From: Blastococcus atacamensis
GTDB taxonomy: Bacteria > Actinomycetota > Actinomycetes > Mycobacteriales > Geodermatophilaceae
Direction: 5' to 3'
Assembly: GCF_002938425.1 (NCBI RefSeq)
Contig: NZ_POQU01000017.1
Coordinates: 1-53,626, forward strand
DNA: 53,626 nucleotides
The notes under the pieces are model-generated. The model did not search any database, was not told the origin of the DNA, and saw only the letters and a list, made by a program, of their open reading frames with translations. The position numbers and the translations under genes were made by a program. Below, piece by piece: positions 39,888 to 47,861 of the stretch; the stretch's first letter is position 1, and each line of letters begins with the position of its first letter.

Positions 39888-41366
39888 GTGTGCGGCATCG
39901 CCGGTGGATGGGGGGCCGCGACGATCGACGACGTCGAGGCCATGACCCGGGCGCTCGCGCACCGTGGCCCGGACGACGCGGGCGTGCACGTGTCCGGCGA
40001 CTTCGTTCTCGGCCACCGGCGCCTGTCGATCGTCGACCTGGAGCGGGGCGCCCAGCCGATCGTCGACGGATCCGGCCCGGACGAGGTCGTGGTCGTCGTC
40101 AACGGGGAGATCTACAACGCAGCCGGGCTGCGGGCGGAGCTCGGCGACGATCGGCGCTGGCAGACCGGGTCCGACAGCGAGGTCGTCCTGCGACTGCTCG
40201 ATGATCGCGGCGACCGCCCGGAGGCCGACCTGGAAGCGGCCGCCCGCCTGCGCGGCATGTACGCCTTCGCGGTCCAGCGCAGCGGAGAGCTCGTCCTCGG
40301 CCGGGACCCGGTCGGCATCAAGCCGCTGTACCTGGGCCGGCTCGGGCCGGCGACCGTCTTCGCCTCGGAGGTGAAGGCCTTTCCGCCGGGCACCCGGGAC
40401 GTCACCCCGCTGCCGCCGGGAACGCTCTGGTCCTCCCGCGCAGGTGTCACGCGGTTCGACGCGCTGCCCGCGCCCGCTGCGGAATTCCGTCCCACCGGCG
40501 AGCACGTACAGGCGGTGCGGGAGGCGCTGGAACGGTCGGTGGAGCGGCACCTCATGGCAGACGTCCCGGTGGGGGCCTTCCTCTCCGGCGGCCTGGACTC
40601 GAGTGCCATCTGCGCGCTGGTGGCCCGGCGGCTGCCCGGTCTGCACACCTTCGCGGTCGGCCTGGCCGGCAGTCCCGACCTCGCCGCCGCCCGCCAGGTG
40701 GCCGACCACCTCGGCACGGTCCACCACGAGCGGGTGATCGAGCCCGCCGAGATCGCGGAGGCGCTGCCCGGCATCGTCTGGGCGCTGGAGTCCACCGATC
40801 CGGACCTGGTGCGCAGCGCCGTTCCCACCTGGTTCGTCGCGGAGCTCGCCGCCCGGCACGTCAAGGTGGTGCTCACCGGCGAGGGAGCCGACGAGCTGTT
40901 CGCCGGCTACCGCTACCACGCCGACGTCCCGAAGCACCTGCTGCACGACGAGCTGCGCCGCTCGCTGGGCGAGATGCACCACATCAACCTGCAGCGGGTC
41001 GACCGCATGACGATGGCGCACAGCCTCGAGGCCCGGGTGCCCTTCCTCGACCTGGACTTCATCGACGCGGCCCTGCGGGTCCCGGTGGAGCTCAAGCTGC
41101 CCGACGGCGGGCCGGAGAAGTGGGTGCTGCGCGAGGCGGTCGCCGATCTGCTGCCGCCGGAGATCGTCTGGCGCACGAAGTCGCAGTTCGACGAGGGGAC
41201 CGGCGTGGGGGACCTGGTCGACCGGGCGCTGGCAGAGCACTGGGGGCACGCCGGGGACTCGCCGCTGGAGGCCGTGCTGGCCAGCGTCGCGCCGCCGGAC
41301 ATGGTCGCCCACGTCGCAGCCGTCGCCGGCCGGTGGAACGCCGGCCGGCTCGGCGAGGTGGCCTGA
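39888..41366 (+). CDS. asnB: asparagine synthetase B (glutamine-hydrolysing)
   Basis: A 492-aa enzyme making asparagine from aspartate, glutamine and ATP. The initiator Met is followed directly by the nucleophile Cys (MCGIAGGWG). The Ntn glutaminase domain has HRGPDDAGVH and VVVNGEIYNAAGLR. The ATP-pyrophosphatase domain has SGGLDSSAI (233-241) and VLTGEGADELFAGY, with DRMTMAHSLEARVPFLD near the end. GTG 39888 is required to expose Cys2; GGGAGGA lies 8-14 nt upstream. It is somewhat shorter than AsnB of E. coli (554 aa) and could belong to a specialised clade. Confidence 0.93.
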   Translation: MCGIAGGWGAATIDDVEAMTRALAHRGPDDAGVHVSGDFVLGHRRLSIVDLERGAQPIVDGSGPDEVVVVVNGEIYNAAGLRAELGDDRRWQTGSDSEVVLRLLDDRGDRPEADLEAAARLRGMYAFAVQRSGELVLGRDPVGIKPLYLGRLGPATVFASEVKAFPPGTRDVTPLPPGTLWSSRAGVTRFDALPAPAAEFRPTGEHVQAVREALERSVERHLMADVPVGAFLSGGLDSSAICALVARRLPGLHTFAVGLAGSPDLAAARQVADHLGTVHHERVIEPAEIAEALPGIVWALESTDPDLVRSAVPTWFVAELAARHVKVVLTGEGADELFAGYRYHADVPKHLLHDELRRSLGEMHHINLQRVDRMTMAHSLEARVPFLDLDFIDAALRVPVELKLPDGGPEKWVLREAVADLLPPEIVWRTKSQFDEGTGVGDLVDRALAEHWGHAGDSPLEAVLASVAPPDMVAHVAAVAGRWNAGRLGEVA

Positions 41367-41397
41367 GGCGAAGGCGCAGCGGGGGCGGTCACACAGG

Positions 41398-41423
41398 GGG
41401 GCCCGGGCCGGAGCCCGGGCCCC
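41398..41423. terminator. hairpin terminator between asnB and the ABC operon
   Basis: Perfect 11-bp GC stem (41398-41408 with 41413-41423) and 4-nt loop CGGA, flanked by ACAG/CTGT that can extend the stem with bulges. It serves the convergent asnB and the osmoprotectant transporter. Confidence 0.75.
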
Positions 41424-41444
41424 GCTGTCGCGCGAGAGGACGGA

Positions 41445-42422
41445 TCAGTCGATGAAGCCGTTGTCCCGCAGGAACTGCTGCGCGACGTCGGCGTACTCCT
41501 CGCCGTCGTTGTCGACCTGGGAGTTCAGCTCGGTGATGACCTCGTCGGTGAGCAGCTCGCTGATCTCCGCCATGAGGTCGGCGATCTCGGGGTTCTCGTC
41601 GAGCACCTCCTGCCGCAGGGTCAGCGCCCCGTTGTAGGGCACGAAGAAGTCGCGGTCGTCCTCCAGGACGACCAGGTCGTTGGAGACGATCCGGGCGTCG
41701 GTGGAGAAGACCTCGCCGAACGCGCAGCTGTCGCCGACCTGCGTGTAGATGAGGCCCAGGTCGAGCTCGACGACCTCGGAGAACTCGAAGCCGTAGGCCG
41801 TCTGCAGGCCGGGCAGGCCGTCGTCCCGGTTCAGGAACTCACTCGCCGCGCAGATCGAGCCCTGGTCGGGGTTGGCGGCGACGAACTCGGCGACGTCGCT
41901 GGTCGTCTCCAGGCCCTCCTGCTCGGCGAGCTCCGCGGAGGTGGCGATCCGGTAGGTGTCCTCGAACGGCGCGGGCTCCAGCCAGGCGACGCCGTTCTCG
42001 GCGTCGGCCTCGGACACGGCGGCGAACAGGTCCTCGGGCAGGTCCTCGGTGGTGTTGCCGAGGATGTTCACCCAGCCGGTGCCCGAGTACTCCCAGTACA
42101 TGTCGATGTCGCCGGACTCGAGGGCCGCCCGCACCGTGTCGGTGCCGGTGAGCCCCGTCTGGTCGGCGGCGTCGGCCCCTGCTGCCTGCAGCGCCGCGAT
42201 GGTGATCTGGCCGAGGATGACCGACTCGGTGAACTCCTTGGACCCGACGGTGACCGAGGTCCCGGAGAAGTCGTAGTCCTCCGCGATCGACCCGCCGCCG
42301 GCGCTGTCGCCCGATCCTCCGGAACCGCCGGCGTCGCTCAGGTCGGTGTCGCCGCCACAGGCCGTGGCCAGCATCGCGGTCATCCCCAGGATCGCTGCGG
42401 TGGACCATGTCCTCGTCGTCAT
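41445..42422 (-). CDS. osmoprotectant ABC transporter, substrate-binding lipoprotein (OpuC/ProX-like)
   Basis: A 325-aa lipoprotein that captures quaternary amines such as glycine betaine, choline or proline betaine outside the cell. The signal peptide has ILGMTAMLATACGG (lipobox Cys at about residue 22). The mature protein has VGSKEFTESVILGQ, the strongly conserved opening of the OpuAC family, followed by TGLTGTDTVRAALESGDIDMYWEYSGTGWV and the C-terminal VDNDGEEYADVAQQFL. The aromatic box residues are plausible but cannot be mapped here. GAGGAAC precedes the ATG. Last gene of the operon (44463-45131, 43258-44466, 42470-43261, then this one). Confidence 0.9.
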   Translation of the reverse strand: MTTRTWSTAAILGMTAMLATACGGDTDLSDAGGSGGSGDSAGGGSIAEDYDFSGTSVTVGSKEFTESVILGQITIAALQAAGADAADQTGLTGTDTVRAALESGDIDMYWEYSGTGWVNILGNTTEDLPEDLFAAVSEADAENGVAWLEPAPFEDTYRIATSAELAEQEGLETTSDVAEFVAANPDQGSICAASEFLNRDDGLPGLQTAYGFEFSEVVELDLGLIYTQVGDSCAFGEVFSTDARIVSNDLVVLEDDRDFFVPYNGALTLRQEVLDENPEIADLMAEISELLTDEVITELNSQVDNDGEEYADVAQQFLRDNGFID

Positions 42423-42469
42423 CGTGTTCCTCTCGGTGGGTGGACGGCCGGAATGGCGGCCGGGCAGGA

Positions 42470-43261
42470 TCAGAGTCCCTTGGGCTTGAGGACGTCCTCG
42501 GCGATGCCCGCGAGGTGGTCCACCAGGAGTGCGAGGACCGCCGTCAGCACGGCACCGGTCAGCGAGACCAGGAATCGGTTGGTGGAGAAGCCGGCCACGA
42601 TCAGCGTGCCCAGGCCACCGCCGTTGATGTAGGCGGCCAGGGTGGCGGTGCCGACGTTGATCACCAGCGCCGTCCGGATGCCGGCGAGGATGACCGGGAC
42701 CGCCAGGGGGAGCTCCAGCCTGCGAAGCACCTGCCGGCCGGACAGGCCCATGCCCTTGCCCGCCTCGAGGACGGCCGGGTCCACACCTTCCAGCCCGACC
42801 ATGGTGTTGCGCAGGACCGGCAGCACGGCGTAGGCCACGAGGCCGACGACCGCCGCCCAGAAGCCGAGGAAGAAGAAGGCCACCGCCAGCAGTGCGAGCA
42901 GCCCGATGGTCGGCACGGCCTGGCCGATGTTGGCGACGGTGAGGAGCAGGCCCCGGTACCGCCGGGTGAACGGACGGGTCAGCAGGATCCCCAGCGGCAC
43001 CGCCAGCGCCACGACCAGCACGGTCGAGACCGCGGTGAGGGCGACGTGCCGCGCGGCGGTCTCGCCGATCGTCTCGGCGGTGAGGCTGCGGGCCTCGATG
43101 CTGTCCAGCTCCTGCGAGCCGACGTAGAGCCAGAGCGCCAGGAGCACCAGCGCGAGGACCACCGGCAACGCCAGCCGGCCGATCCAGGGCCACCACCGGC
43201 CGCCGCGGGCAGGATCGGTTCCCGGCGGCCGGACGGTGGCCCAGTCGGTGGACGCCGTCAT
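42470..43261 (-). CDS. osmoprotectant ABC transporter, permease
   Basis: A 263-aa inner membrane permease of the OpuB/OpuC type. Five or six hydrophobic segments; the EAA-like cytoplasmic loop is VDPAVLEAGKGMGLSGRQVLRRLELPLAVPVILAGIRTALV. The GTATLAAYINGGGLGTLIVAGFST end is characteristic. Forms the transmembrane channel with the other permease encoded at 44463. The start overlaps the end of the ATPase gene by 4 bp. Confidence 0.93.
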   Translation of the reverse strand: MTASTDWATVRPPGTDPARGGRWWPWIGRLALPVVLALVLLALWLYVGSQELDSIEARSLTAETIGETAARHVALTAVSTVLVVALAVPLGILLTRPFTRRYRGLLLTVANIGQAVPTIGLLALLAVAFFFLGFWAAVVGLVAYAVLPVLRNTMVGLEGVDPAVLEAGKGMGLSGRQVLRRLELPLAVPVILAGIRTALVINVGTATLAAYINGGGLGTLIVAGFSTNRFLVSLTGAVLTAVLALLVDHLAGIAEDVLKPKGL

Positions 43262-44466
43262 GACCAGCGGCTCCCGGCGGCGTCCGACGCCTCGTCGAGA
43301 CCCCGGCGCGCGGTGCGCTGGTCGTCGCTGCGCATGGTGCGGATCGCCTCGGTGATCCGGTCGATGTCCACGACGCCCTGGTAGACGCCGTTCCCGTCCA
43401 CCACAGTGGCCACGCTGTAGCGAGCGGTGATGAGCTCGTTCAGGGCGTCGCTGAGCGTGGCGTGCGGCTCGACGATCGCCTCCGGGTGCATCCCGATCTG
43501 GTCCAGCCGGCGACCGTCGGCGCGCTGGAGGTCGGTGGCGCCCACCCAGCGGCGGGGCCGACCCTGCGCGTCCAGCACCAGGACGGCGCTCCCCGGGGCC
43601 GAGCGCAGCACGCGGAGGGCCTCCTCCGGCGACGTCCCCTCGGGCACCGTCGGCCAGTGGCTCAGCTCGATGTCGCGGACCCGGCTGAGGTTGAGCCGCT
43701 TCAGCGAGGCGCCGGAGCCGATGAAGTCGCGGACGAAGTCGTTCGCCGGATGGGTGAGGATCGTCTCCGGGGTGTCGTACTGCACGACCTCCGAACCCTC
43801 CCGGAGGATCGCGATGCGGTCGCCCATCTTGATCGCCTCGTCGATGTCGTGCGTGACGAAGACGATCGTCTTGCGGACCTGGGCCTGCAGTCGGAGGAAC
43901 TCGTTCTGCAGCCGGTCGCGGGTGATCGGGTCGATCGCTCCGAACGGCTCGTCCATCAGCATGACGTCGGGGTCGGCCGACAGCGCCCGGGCCACGCCCA
44001 CGCGCTGCCGCTGGCCACCGGACAGCTCCTTCGGATAGCGGCCCCGGTACTCCGCGGGATCCATCCGCACCGTGGTCAGCAGCTCGTCCACCCGGGCGGC
44101 GACGCGCTGGGCGTCCCAGCCGAGGAGCTTGGGGACGGTCGCGATGTTCTCGGCGATCGTCATGTGCGGGAAGAGCCCGATCTGCTGGATGACGTAGCCG
44201 ATACGGCGGCGCAGCTGGTCGGGGTCGGCATGGGTGACGTCCTCCCCGTCGAGCAGGATCCGCCCGGACGTCGGCTCGATGATCCGGTTGATCATCTTCA
44301 TCGTCGTCGTCTTCCCGCAGCCCGAGGGGCCGACGAGGATGACGATCTCCCCTTCGGGGATGTCCAGGGTGAGGGCGTCCACGGCCGGGCGCTGCTGCCC
44401 GGGGAACGTCTTGGTGAGTTCTTCCAGCCGGATCATGGGACGGTCGGCCGGCCCTGTTTCGGTCAT
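43258..44466 (-). CDS. osmoprotectant ABC transporter, ATPase with CBS domains
   Basis: A 402-aa ATP-binding subunit (OpuCA/ProV type). Walker A GPSGCGKTTT (46-55), the ABC signature LSGGQRQRVGVARAL, Walker B VMLMDEPFGAID and the H-loop FVTHDIDEAIK are intact. Two CBS repeats follow (from about residue 275: VLVLDAQGRPRRWVGATDLQRA, then ATVVDGNGVYQGVVDIDRITEAIRTM), which in OpuA act as the ionic-strength or nucleotide sensor of transport. ATG 44466 overlaps the upstream permease gene by 4 bp. Confidence 0.94.
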   Translation of the reverse strand: MTETGPADRPMIRLEELTKTFPGQQRPAVDALTLDIPEGEIVILVGPSGCGKTTTMKMINRIIEPTSGRILLDGEDVTHADPDQLRRRIGYVIQQIGLFPHMTIAENIATVPKLLGWDAQRVAARVDELLTTVRMDPAEYRGRYPKELSGGQRQRVGVARALSADPDVMLMDEPFGAIDPITRDRLQNEFLRLQAQVRKTIVFVTHDIDEAIKMGDRIAILREGSEVVQYDTPETILTHPANDFVRDFIGSGASLKRLNLSRVRDIELSHWPTVPEGTSPEEALRVLRSAPGSAVLVLDAQGRPRRWVGATDLQRADGRRLDQIGMHPEAIVEPHATLSDALNELITARYSVATVVDGNGVYQGVVDIDRITEAIRTMRSDDQRTARRGLDEASDAAGSRWS

Positions 44467-45131
44467 CGAAGGCCCTTCGAGGTGGTCAGCTTGCCCAGCA
44501 GCGTGAAGGCGGCGTCGAACACGACCGCCACCACCACCACACCCAGGGTTCCGGCGAGGACGAGGTTCACCGCGACCGGGGACCCGACGCGCGCCAGCCC
44601 GGTGAAGATGAGCTCCCCGTAGCCGGGGCCGTTGACGATCGCGCCGATCGCGGCGATGCCGACCAGGACCACGGTGCTCACCCGGATGCCGGTGAGCACG
44701 ACGGGCCAGGCCAGCGGCAGTTCGATCCGCAGCAGGCGCTGCCTGCGGGACAGGCCCATGCCCAGGGCCGACTCGACGATCGCGGGATCGACCTGCAGCA
44801 GGCCGGTGATGGTGTTGCGGACCACCGGGAGCAGGCCGTACATGGTCAAGGCGATGACCACGGGCGCCGTTCCGAGGCCGACGATCCCCAGGAGCAGGAC
44901 GAAGAGCGCGAACGACGGGATGGTCAGGAACGCACCGGTCACTGCGATCACCGCGCTGCGCGCCGTGGGGCTGCGGTAGCTGAGGACGCCGAGCAGGACG
45001 CCGAGCGCGGCCGAGATCGTCACCGACAGGGCGACGAGCGCGGCATGCTCGATGCCCAGTTGCAGCACGTCGTCACGCCGTTGCCACGCGAAATCCACGA
45101 AGTCCAGGTCGTCGTTCCTCTCCGGTTGCAC
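44463..45131 (-). CDS. osmoprotectant ABC transporter, permease
   Basis: A permease of the OpuB/OpuC type, about 222 aa if started at GTG 45131. [37 protein letters not shown] is the normal N-terminus, and [40 protein letters not shown] is the EAA loop. The start is uncertain: GTG 45131 has no ribosome binding site, the frame stays open to 45287, and an internal GTG at 45098 is also possible, with GGAGAGG lying further off. First gene of the four-gene operon. Confidence 0.85.
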   Translation of the reverse strand: MQPERNDDLDFVDFAWQRRDDVLQLGIEHAALVALSVTISAALGVLLGVLSYRSPTARSAVIAVTGAFLTIPSFALFVLLLGIVGLGTAPVVIALTMYGLLPVVRNTITGLLQVDPAIVESALGMGLSRRQRLLRIELPLAWPVVLTGIRVSTVVLVGIAAIGAIVNGPGYGELIFTGLARVGSPVAVNLVLAGTLGVVVVAVVFDAAFTLLGKLTTSKGLR

Positions 45132-45255
45132 AGCGATACCGGCGCGGTTGCGGCTGTGGTCGTGGTCGACCCTTCCGAGGTCCGGACATCTTGGCAATGC
45201 GGGAGTAGACCATTCGGGGGTTATCGGGATCGAATCGTTGTGTACGGCAACGCTC

Positions 45256-45281
45256 GCCGGGCGCGCCAGGTCGCGCCCGGC
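45256..45281. promoter_or_regulatory. inverted repeat in the pgm leader
   Basis: GCCGGGCGCG-CCAGGT-CGCGCCCGGC, 10-bp perfect arms, ending 25 bp before the phosphoglucomutase ATG. It may be a leader hairpin or a terminator-like element; it lies between the divergent ABC operon and pgm. Confidence 0.4.
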
Positions 45282-45306
45282 ACCCACCCCAGGACAAGAT
45301 CAGCCC

Positions 45307-46941
45307 ATGACCGACCCCCGTGCGGGCCGCCCCGCCCAGCCCAGCGACCTGATCGACGTCGCCTCGCTGGTCACGGCCTATTACACGCGCGAGCCCGATC
45401 CGGCGGATCCGGCGCAGCAGGTCGCCTTCGGGACCAGCGGGCATCGCGGGTCGGCGTTCGACGCGGCGTTCAACGAGGCGCACATCCTGGCCACCACCCA
45501 GGCCATCTGCGAGTACCGGGCGGCCCAGGGCTACGACGGCCCGCTGTTCCTCGGCCGGGACACCCACGCCCTCAGCGAGCCGGCGTGGGCCAGCGCCCTG
45601 GAGGTGCTGGCCGCCAACGACGTTCCCGTCCTGGTCGACGTCGCCGACCGCTACACCCCCACGCCCGCGATCAGCCACGCCATCCTGCGGGCCAACCGGG
45701 GCCGCGCCACGGGCCTCGCCGACGGCATCGTCGTGACCCCGTCGCACAACCCGCCCCGCGACGGCGGCTTCAAGTACAACCCGCCGTCCGGCGGCCCGGC
45801 CGACACCGACGCCACCACGGTCATCGCCGATCGTGCCAACGAGCTGCTGCGTGCGGGCCTCGACGGGGTCCGCCGCATCCCCTTTCCCCGGGCCCGCGGT
45901 CAGGCGCAGGCGCACGACTTCCTCGGCGACTACGTCGACGACCTGCCGAACGTGCTCGACCTCGACGCCGTCCGCGACGCCGGGGTGCGCATCGGCGCCG
46001 ACCCCCTCGGCGGTGCCAGCGTCGACTACTGGGGCGCGATCGCCGAGCGCCACCGCCTGGACCTCACCGTCGTCAATCCGCTGGTCGACCCCACGTGGCG
46101 GTTCATGACGCTGGACTGGGACGGCAAGATCCGGATGGACTGCTCGTCGCCGTCGGCGATGGCCTCGCTCATCGCGGAGCGTGCCGGATACGCGATCGCC
46201 ACGGGCAACGACGCCGACGCCGACCGGCACGGCATCGTCACCCCCGACGGCGGGCTGATGAACCCCAACCACTTCCTCGCCGTCGCCATCTCCTACCTGT
46301 TCAGCCACCGGCCGGAATGGGCTGCGGACACTGCCGTCGGCAAGACGCTGGTCTCCTCCTCGCTGATCGACCGGGTCGTCGCCGGTCTGGGCCGGCGGCT
46401 GGTGGAGGTGCCGGTCGGCTTCAAGTGGTTCGTGCCCGGCCTGCTCGACGGGTCCGTCGGCTTCGGCGGTGAGGAGTCCGCGGGGGCTTCGTTCCTGCGC
46501 CGGGACGGCGGCGTGTGGACGACGGACAAGGACGGCATCCTGCTGGCCCTGCTGGCGGCGGAGATCCAGGGCGTGACGGGCCGGTCCCCCTCGCAGCTGC
46601 ACGCGGACCTCACCGCGCAGCACGGCGAGTCGACCTACGCGCGCATCGACGCCCCCGCCACCCGGGAGCAGAAGGCGGCGCTGGGCAAGCTGTCGCCGGA
46701 GGCGGTCGCCGCGACCGAGCTCGCCGGCGAGCCGATCATCGCCAAGCTGACCCGCGCCCCCGGAAACGACGCGGCCATCGGCGGGCTCAAGGTGGTCACG
46801 GAGAACGCCTGGTTCGCCGCCCGTCCGTCGGGGACCGAGGACGTCTACAAGATCTACGCCGAGTCCTTCTCCGGTCCCGAGCACCTGGCCCGGGTCCAGG
46901 AGGAGGCGCGTGCGGTGGTCACGGCGGCCCTCGGCGGGTGA
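45307..46941 (+). CDS. pgm: phosphoglucomutase (alpha-D-glucose phosphate-specific)
   Basis: Interconverts glucose 1-phosphate and glucose 6-phosphate, linking glycogen/trehalose and cell-wall sugar nucleotides with glycolysis. The 544-aa product has [23 protein letters not shown], the phosphorylated-Ser segment [13 protein letters not shown] (catalytic Ser), the metal-binding [14 protein letters not shown], the sugar loop [17 protein letters not shown] and the phosphate-binding [16 protein letters not shown]. All active-site elements are intact. ATG 45307 is preceded by a weak AGGAC. Divergent from the ABC transporter operon. Confidence 0.96.
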   Translation: MTDPRAGRPAQPSDLIDVASLVTAYYTREPDPADPAQQVAFGTSGHRGSAFDAAFNEAHILATTQAICEYRAAQGYDGPLFLGRDTHALSEPAWASALEVLAANDVPVLVDVADRYTPTPAISHAILRANRGRATGLADGIVVTPSHNPPRDGGFKYNPPSGGPADTDATTVIADRANELLRAGLDGVRRIPFPRARGQAQAHDFLGDYVDDLPNVLDLDAVRDAGVRIGADPLGGASVDYWGAIAERHRLDLTVVNPLVDPTWRFMTLDWDGKIRMDCSSPSAMASLIAERAGYAIATGNDADADRHGIVTPDGGLMNPNHFLAVAISYLFSHRPEWAADTAVGKTLVSSSLIDRVVAGLGRRLVEVPVGFKWFVPGLLDGSVGFGGEESAGASFLRRDGGVWTTDKDGILLALLAAEIQGVTGRSPSQLHADLTAQHGESTYARIDAPATREQKAALGKLSPEAVAATELAGEPIIAKLTRAPGNDAAIGGLKVVTENAWFAARPSGTEDVYKIYAESFSGPEHLARVQEEARAVVTAALGG

Positions 46942-47010
46942 TCTGCCCGCACGGGTGACACGGGCCGTGCCTGCCTGGGTCCGGGTGCCGGCGCCGGGCA
47001 GACTCGCGGC

Positions 47011-47646
47011 ATGACCGACGGTTCGGAGTGGGGCCCGGCGCCGCTGTCGGACGGTGGCGCTCAGCAGGGCCACGGGTACGCCCCGCAGCCGCAGTACGGC
47101 CAGCCTCCATACGGTCAGCCGCAGTACTGGCCGCCGCAGAGTGCCCCGGCCCCGTACGGCCAGGCCGCCTACGGCCAGCCCCCGTACGGGCAGCCCTATC
47201 CGCCGCAGCCGTACGCCCAGGTCCCGTGGCAGGCCCTCGCCTGGCCGCACGGCACCGGCCGTCCCGGAACGGCCACCGCCGCCGCGGTGCTGGGGTTCGT
47301 CACCGGCGGGCTGACCGCGATCGGATCGTTCGTCATGCTCCTGGCCACGCTCACCGGTGACGAGGACCCCGCGACGATGGTGCTGTCGATCGGCCTCCCG
47401 TGCGCCGTCGGGCTCGTCGTCGGCGGTGTGCGGCTGCTGCAGCGCCGATCCGCGGCCACGCTCTTCTGGTCGGCGGTGGCCGCCCTCGTGGTGCTCGCGC
47501 TGACCCTCGGGATCGCCGTGACCGGCATGGAGGGCGATGACAGGTTCGGTGTGATCGCGTTCGTCCTCTTCGCCTGCGTGCTGCCCGCCGTCACGGCTGT
47601 CTTCGCCCGGGTGCGCACGGTCACCAGCTGGGCCGACTCCTTCTAG
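47011..47646 (+). CDS. Pro/Tyr/Gln-rich membrane protein
   Basis: A 211-aa protein. The first 85 residues are repeats of YGQPPYGQPQY-like sequence, followed by four membrane segments (ATAAAVLGFVTGGLTAIGSFVML, MVLSIGLPCAVGLVVGGV, ATLFWSAVAALVVLALTLGIAV, FGVIAFVLFACVLPAVTAVF). No function recognised. CAGACT lies 6 nt before the ATG (possible leaderless mRNA). Confidence 0.72.
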   Translation: MTDGSEWGPAPLSDGGAQQGHGYAPQPQYGQPPYGQPQYWPPQSAPAPYGQAAYGQPPYGQPYPPQPYAQVPWQALAWPHGTGRPGTATAAAVLGFVTGGLTAIGSFVMLLATLTGDEDPATMVLSIGLPCAVGLVVGGVRLLQRRSAATLFWSAVAALVVLALTLGIAVTGMEGDDRFGVIAFVLFACVLPAVTAVFARVRTVTSWADSF

Positions 47647-47685
47647 GCCCGGCTCCGGCGCCGGATTCGCCGGCGGCGTCCCGAT

Positions 47686-47716
47686 GTGGGCGACGGTCGT
47701 TCACCGCGTCGCCCAC
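47686..47716 (+). terminator. hairpin terminator downstream of the 47011 gene
   Basis: Perfect 10-bp stem (47686-47695 with 47707-47716), 11-nt loop, followed by TCGTTTCCTG. It separates the membrane-protein gene from the cellulase gene. Confidence 0.65.
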
Positions 47717-47773
47717 TCGTTTCCTGTCCCGATTCGCGGGAGGCCTTGACAGCCGCCCGATCGGCACGGATGG

Positions 47774-47787
47774 TGAGAGCGCTCCCA
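47774..47787. promoter_or_regulatory. CelR/CebR-type operator upstream of the cellulase
   Basis: TGAGAGCGCTCCCA differs at one base from TGGGAGCGCTCCCA, the 14-bp palindrome bound by the LacI-family cellulose regulators CelR (Thermobifida) and CebR (Streptomyces). It lies 74 bp before the GH6 start, where a repressor released by cellobiose would act. Confidence 0.8.
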
Positions 47788-47861
47788 CGGTGGTCTGCGT
47801 CACAGCAGGTCTCGGGAGCGGCGACGACCGAACATCCAGCCACTGCGCGGAAGGACAAGAG

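Noticed and set aside
43258-45131. Phosphonate or nickel ABC transporter as identity of the operon
   Set aside because: The substrate-binding protein has the VGSKEFTES start, and the ATPase carries CBS domains, which point to osmoprotectant (OpuC-like) transport.
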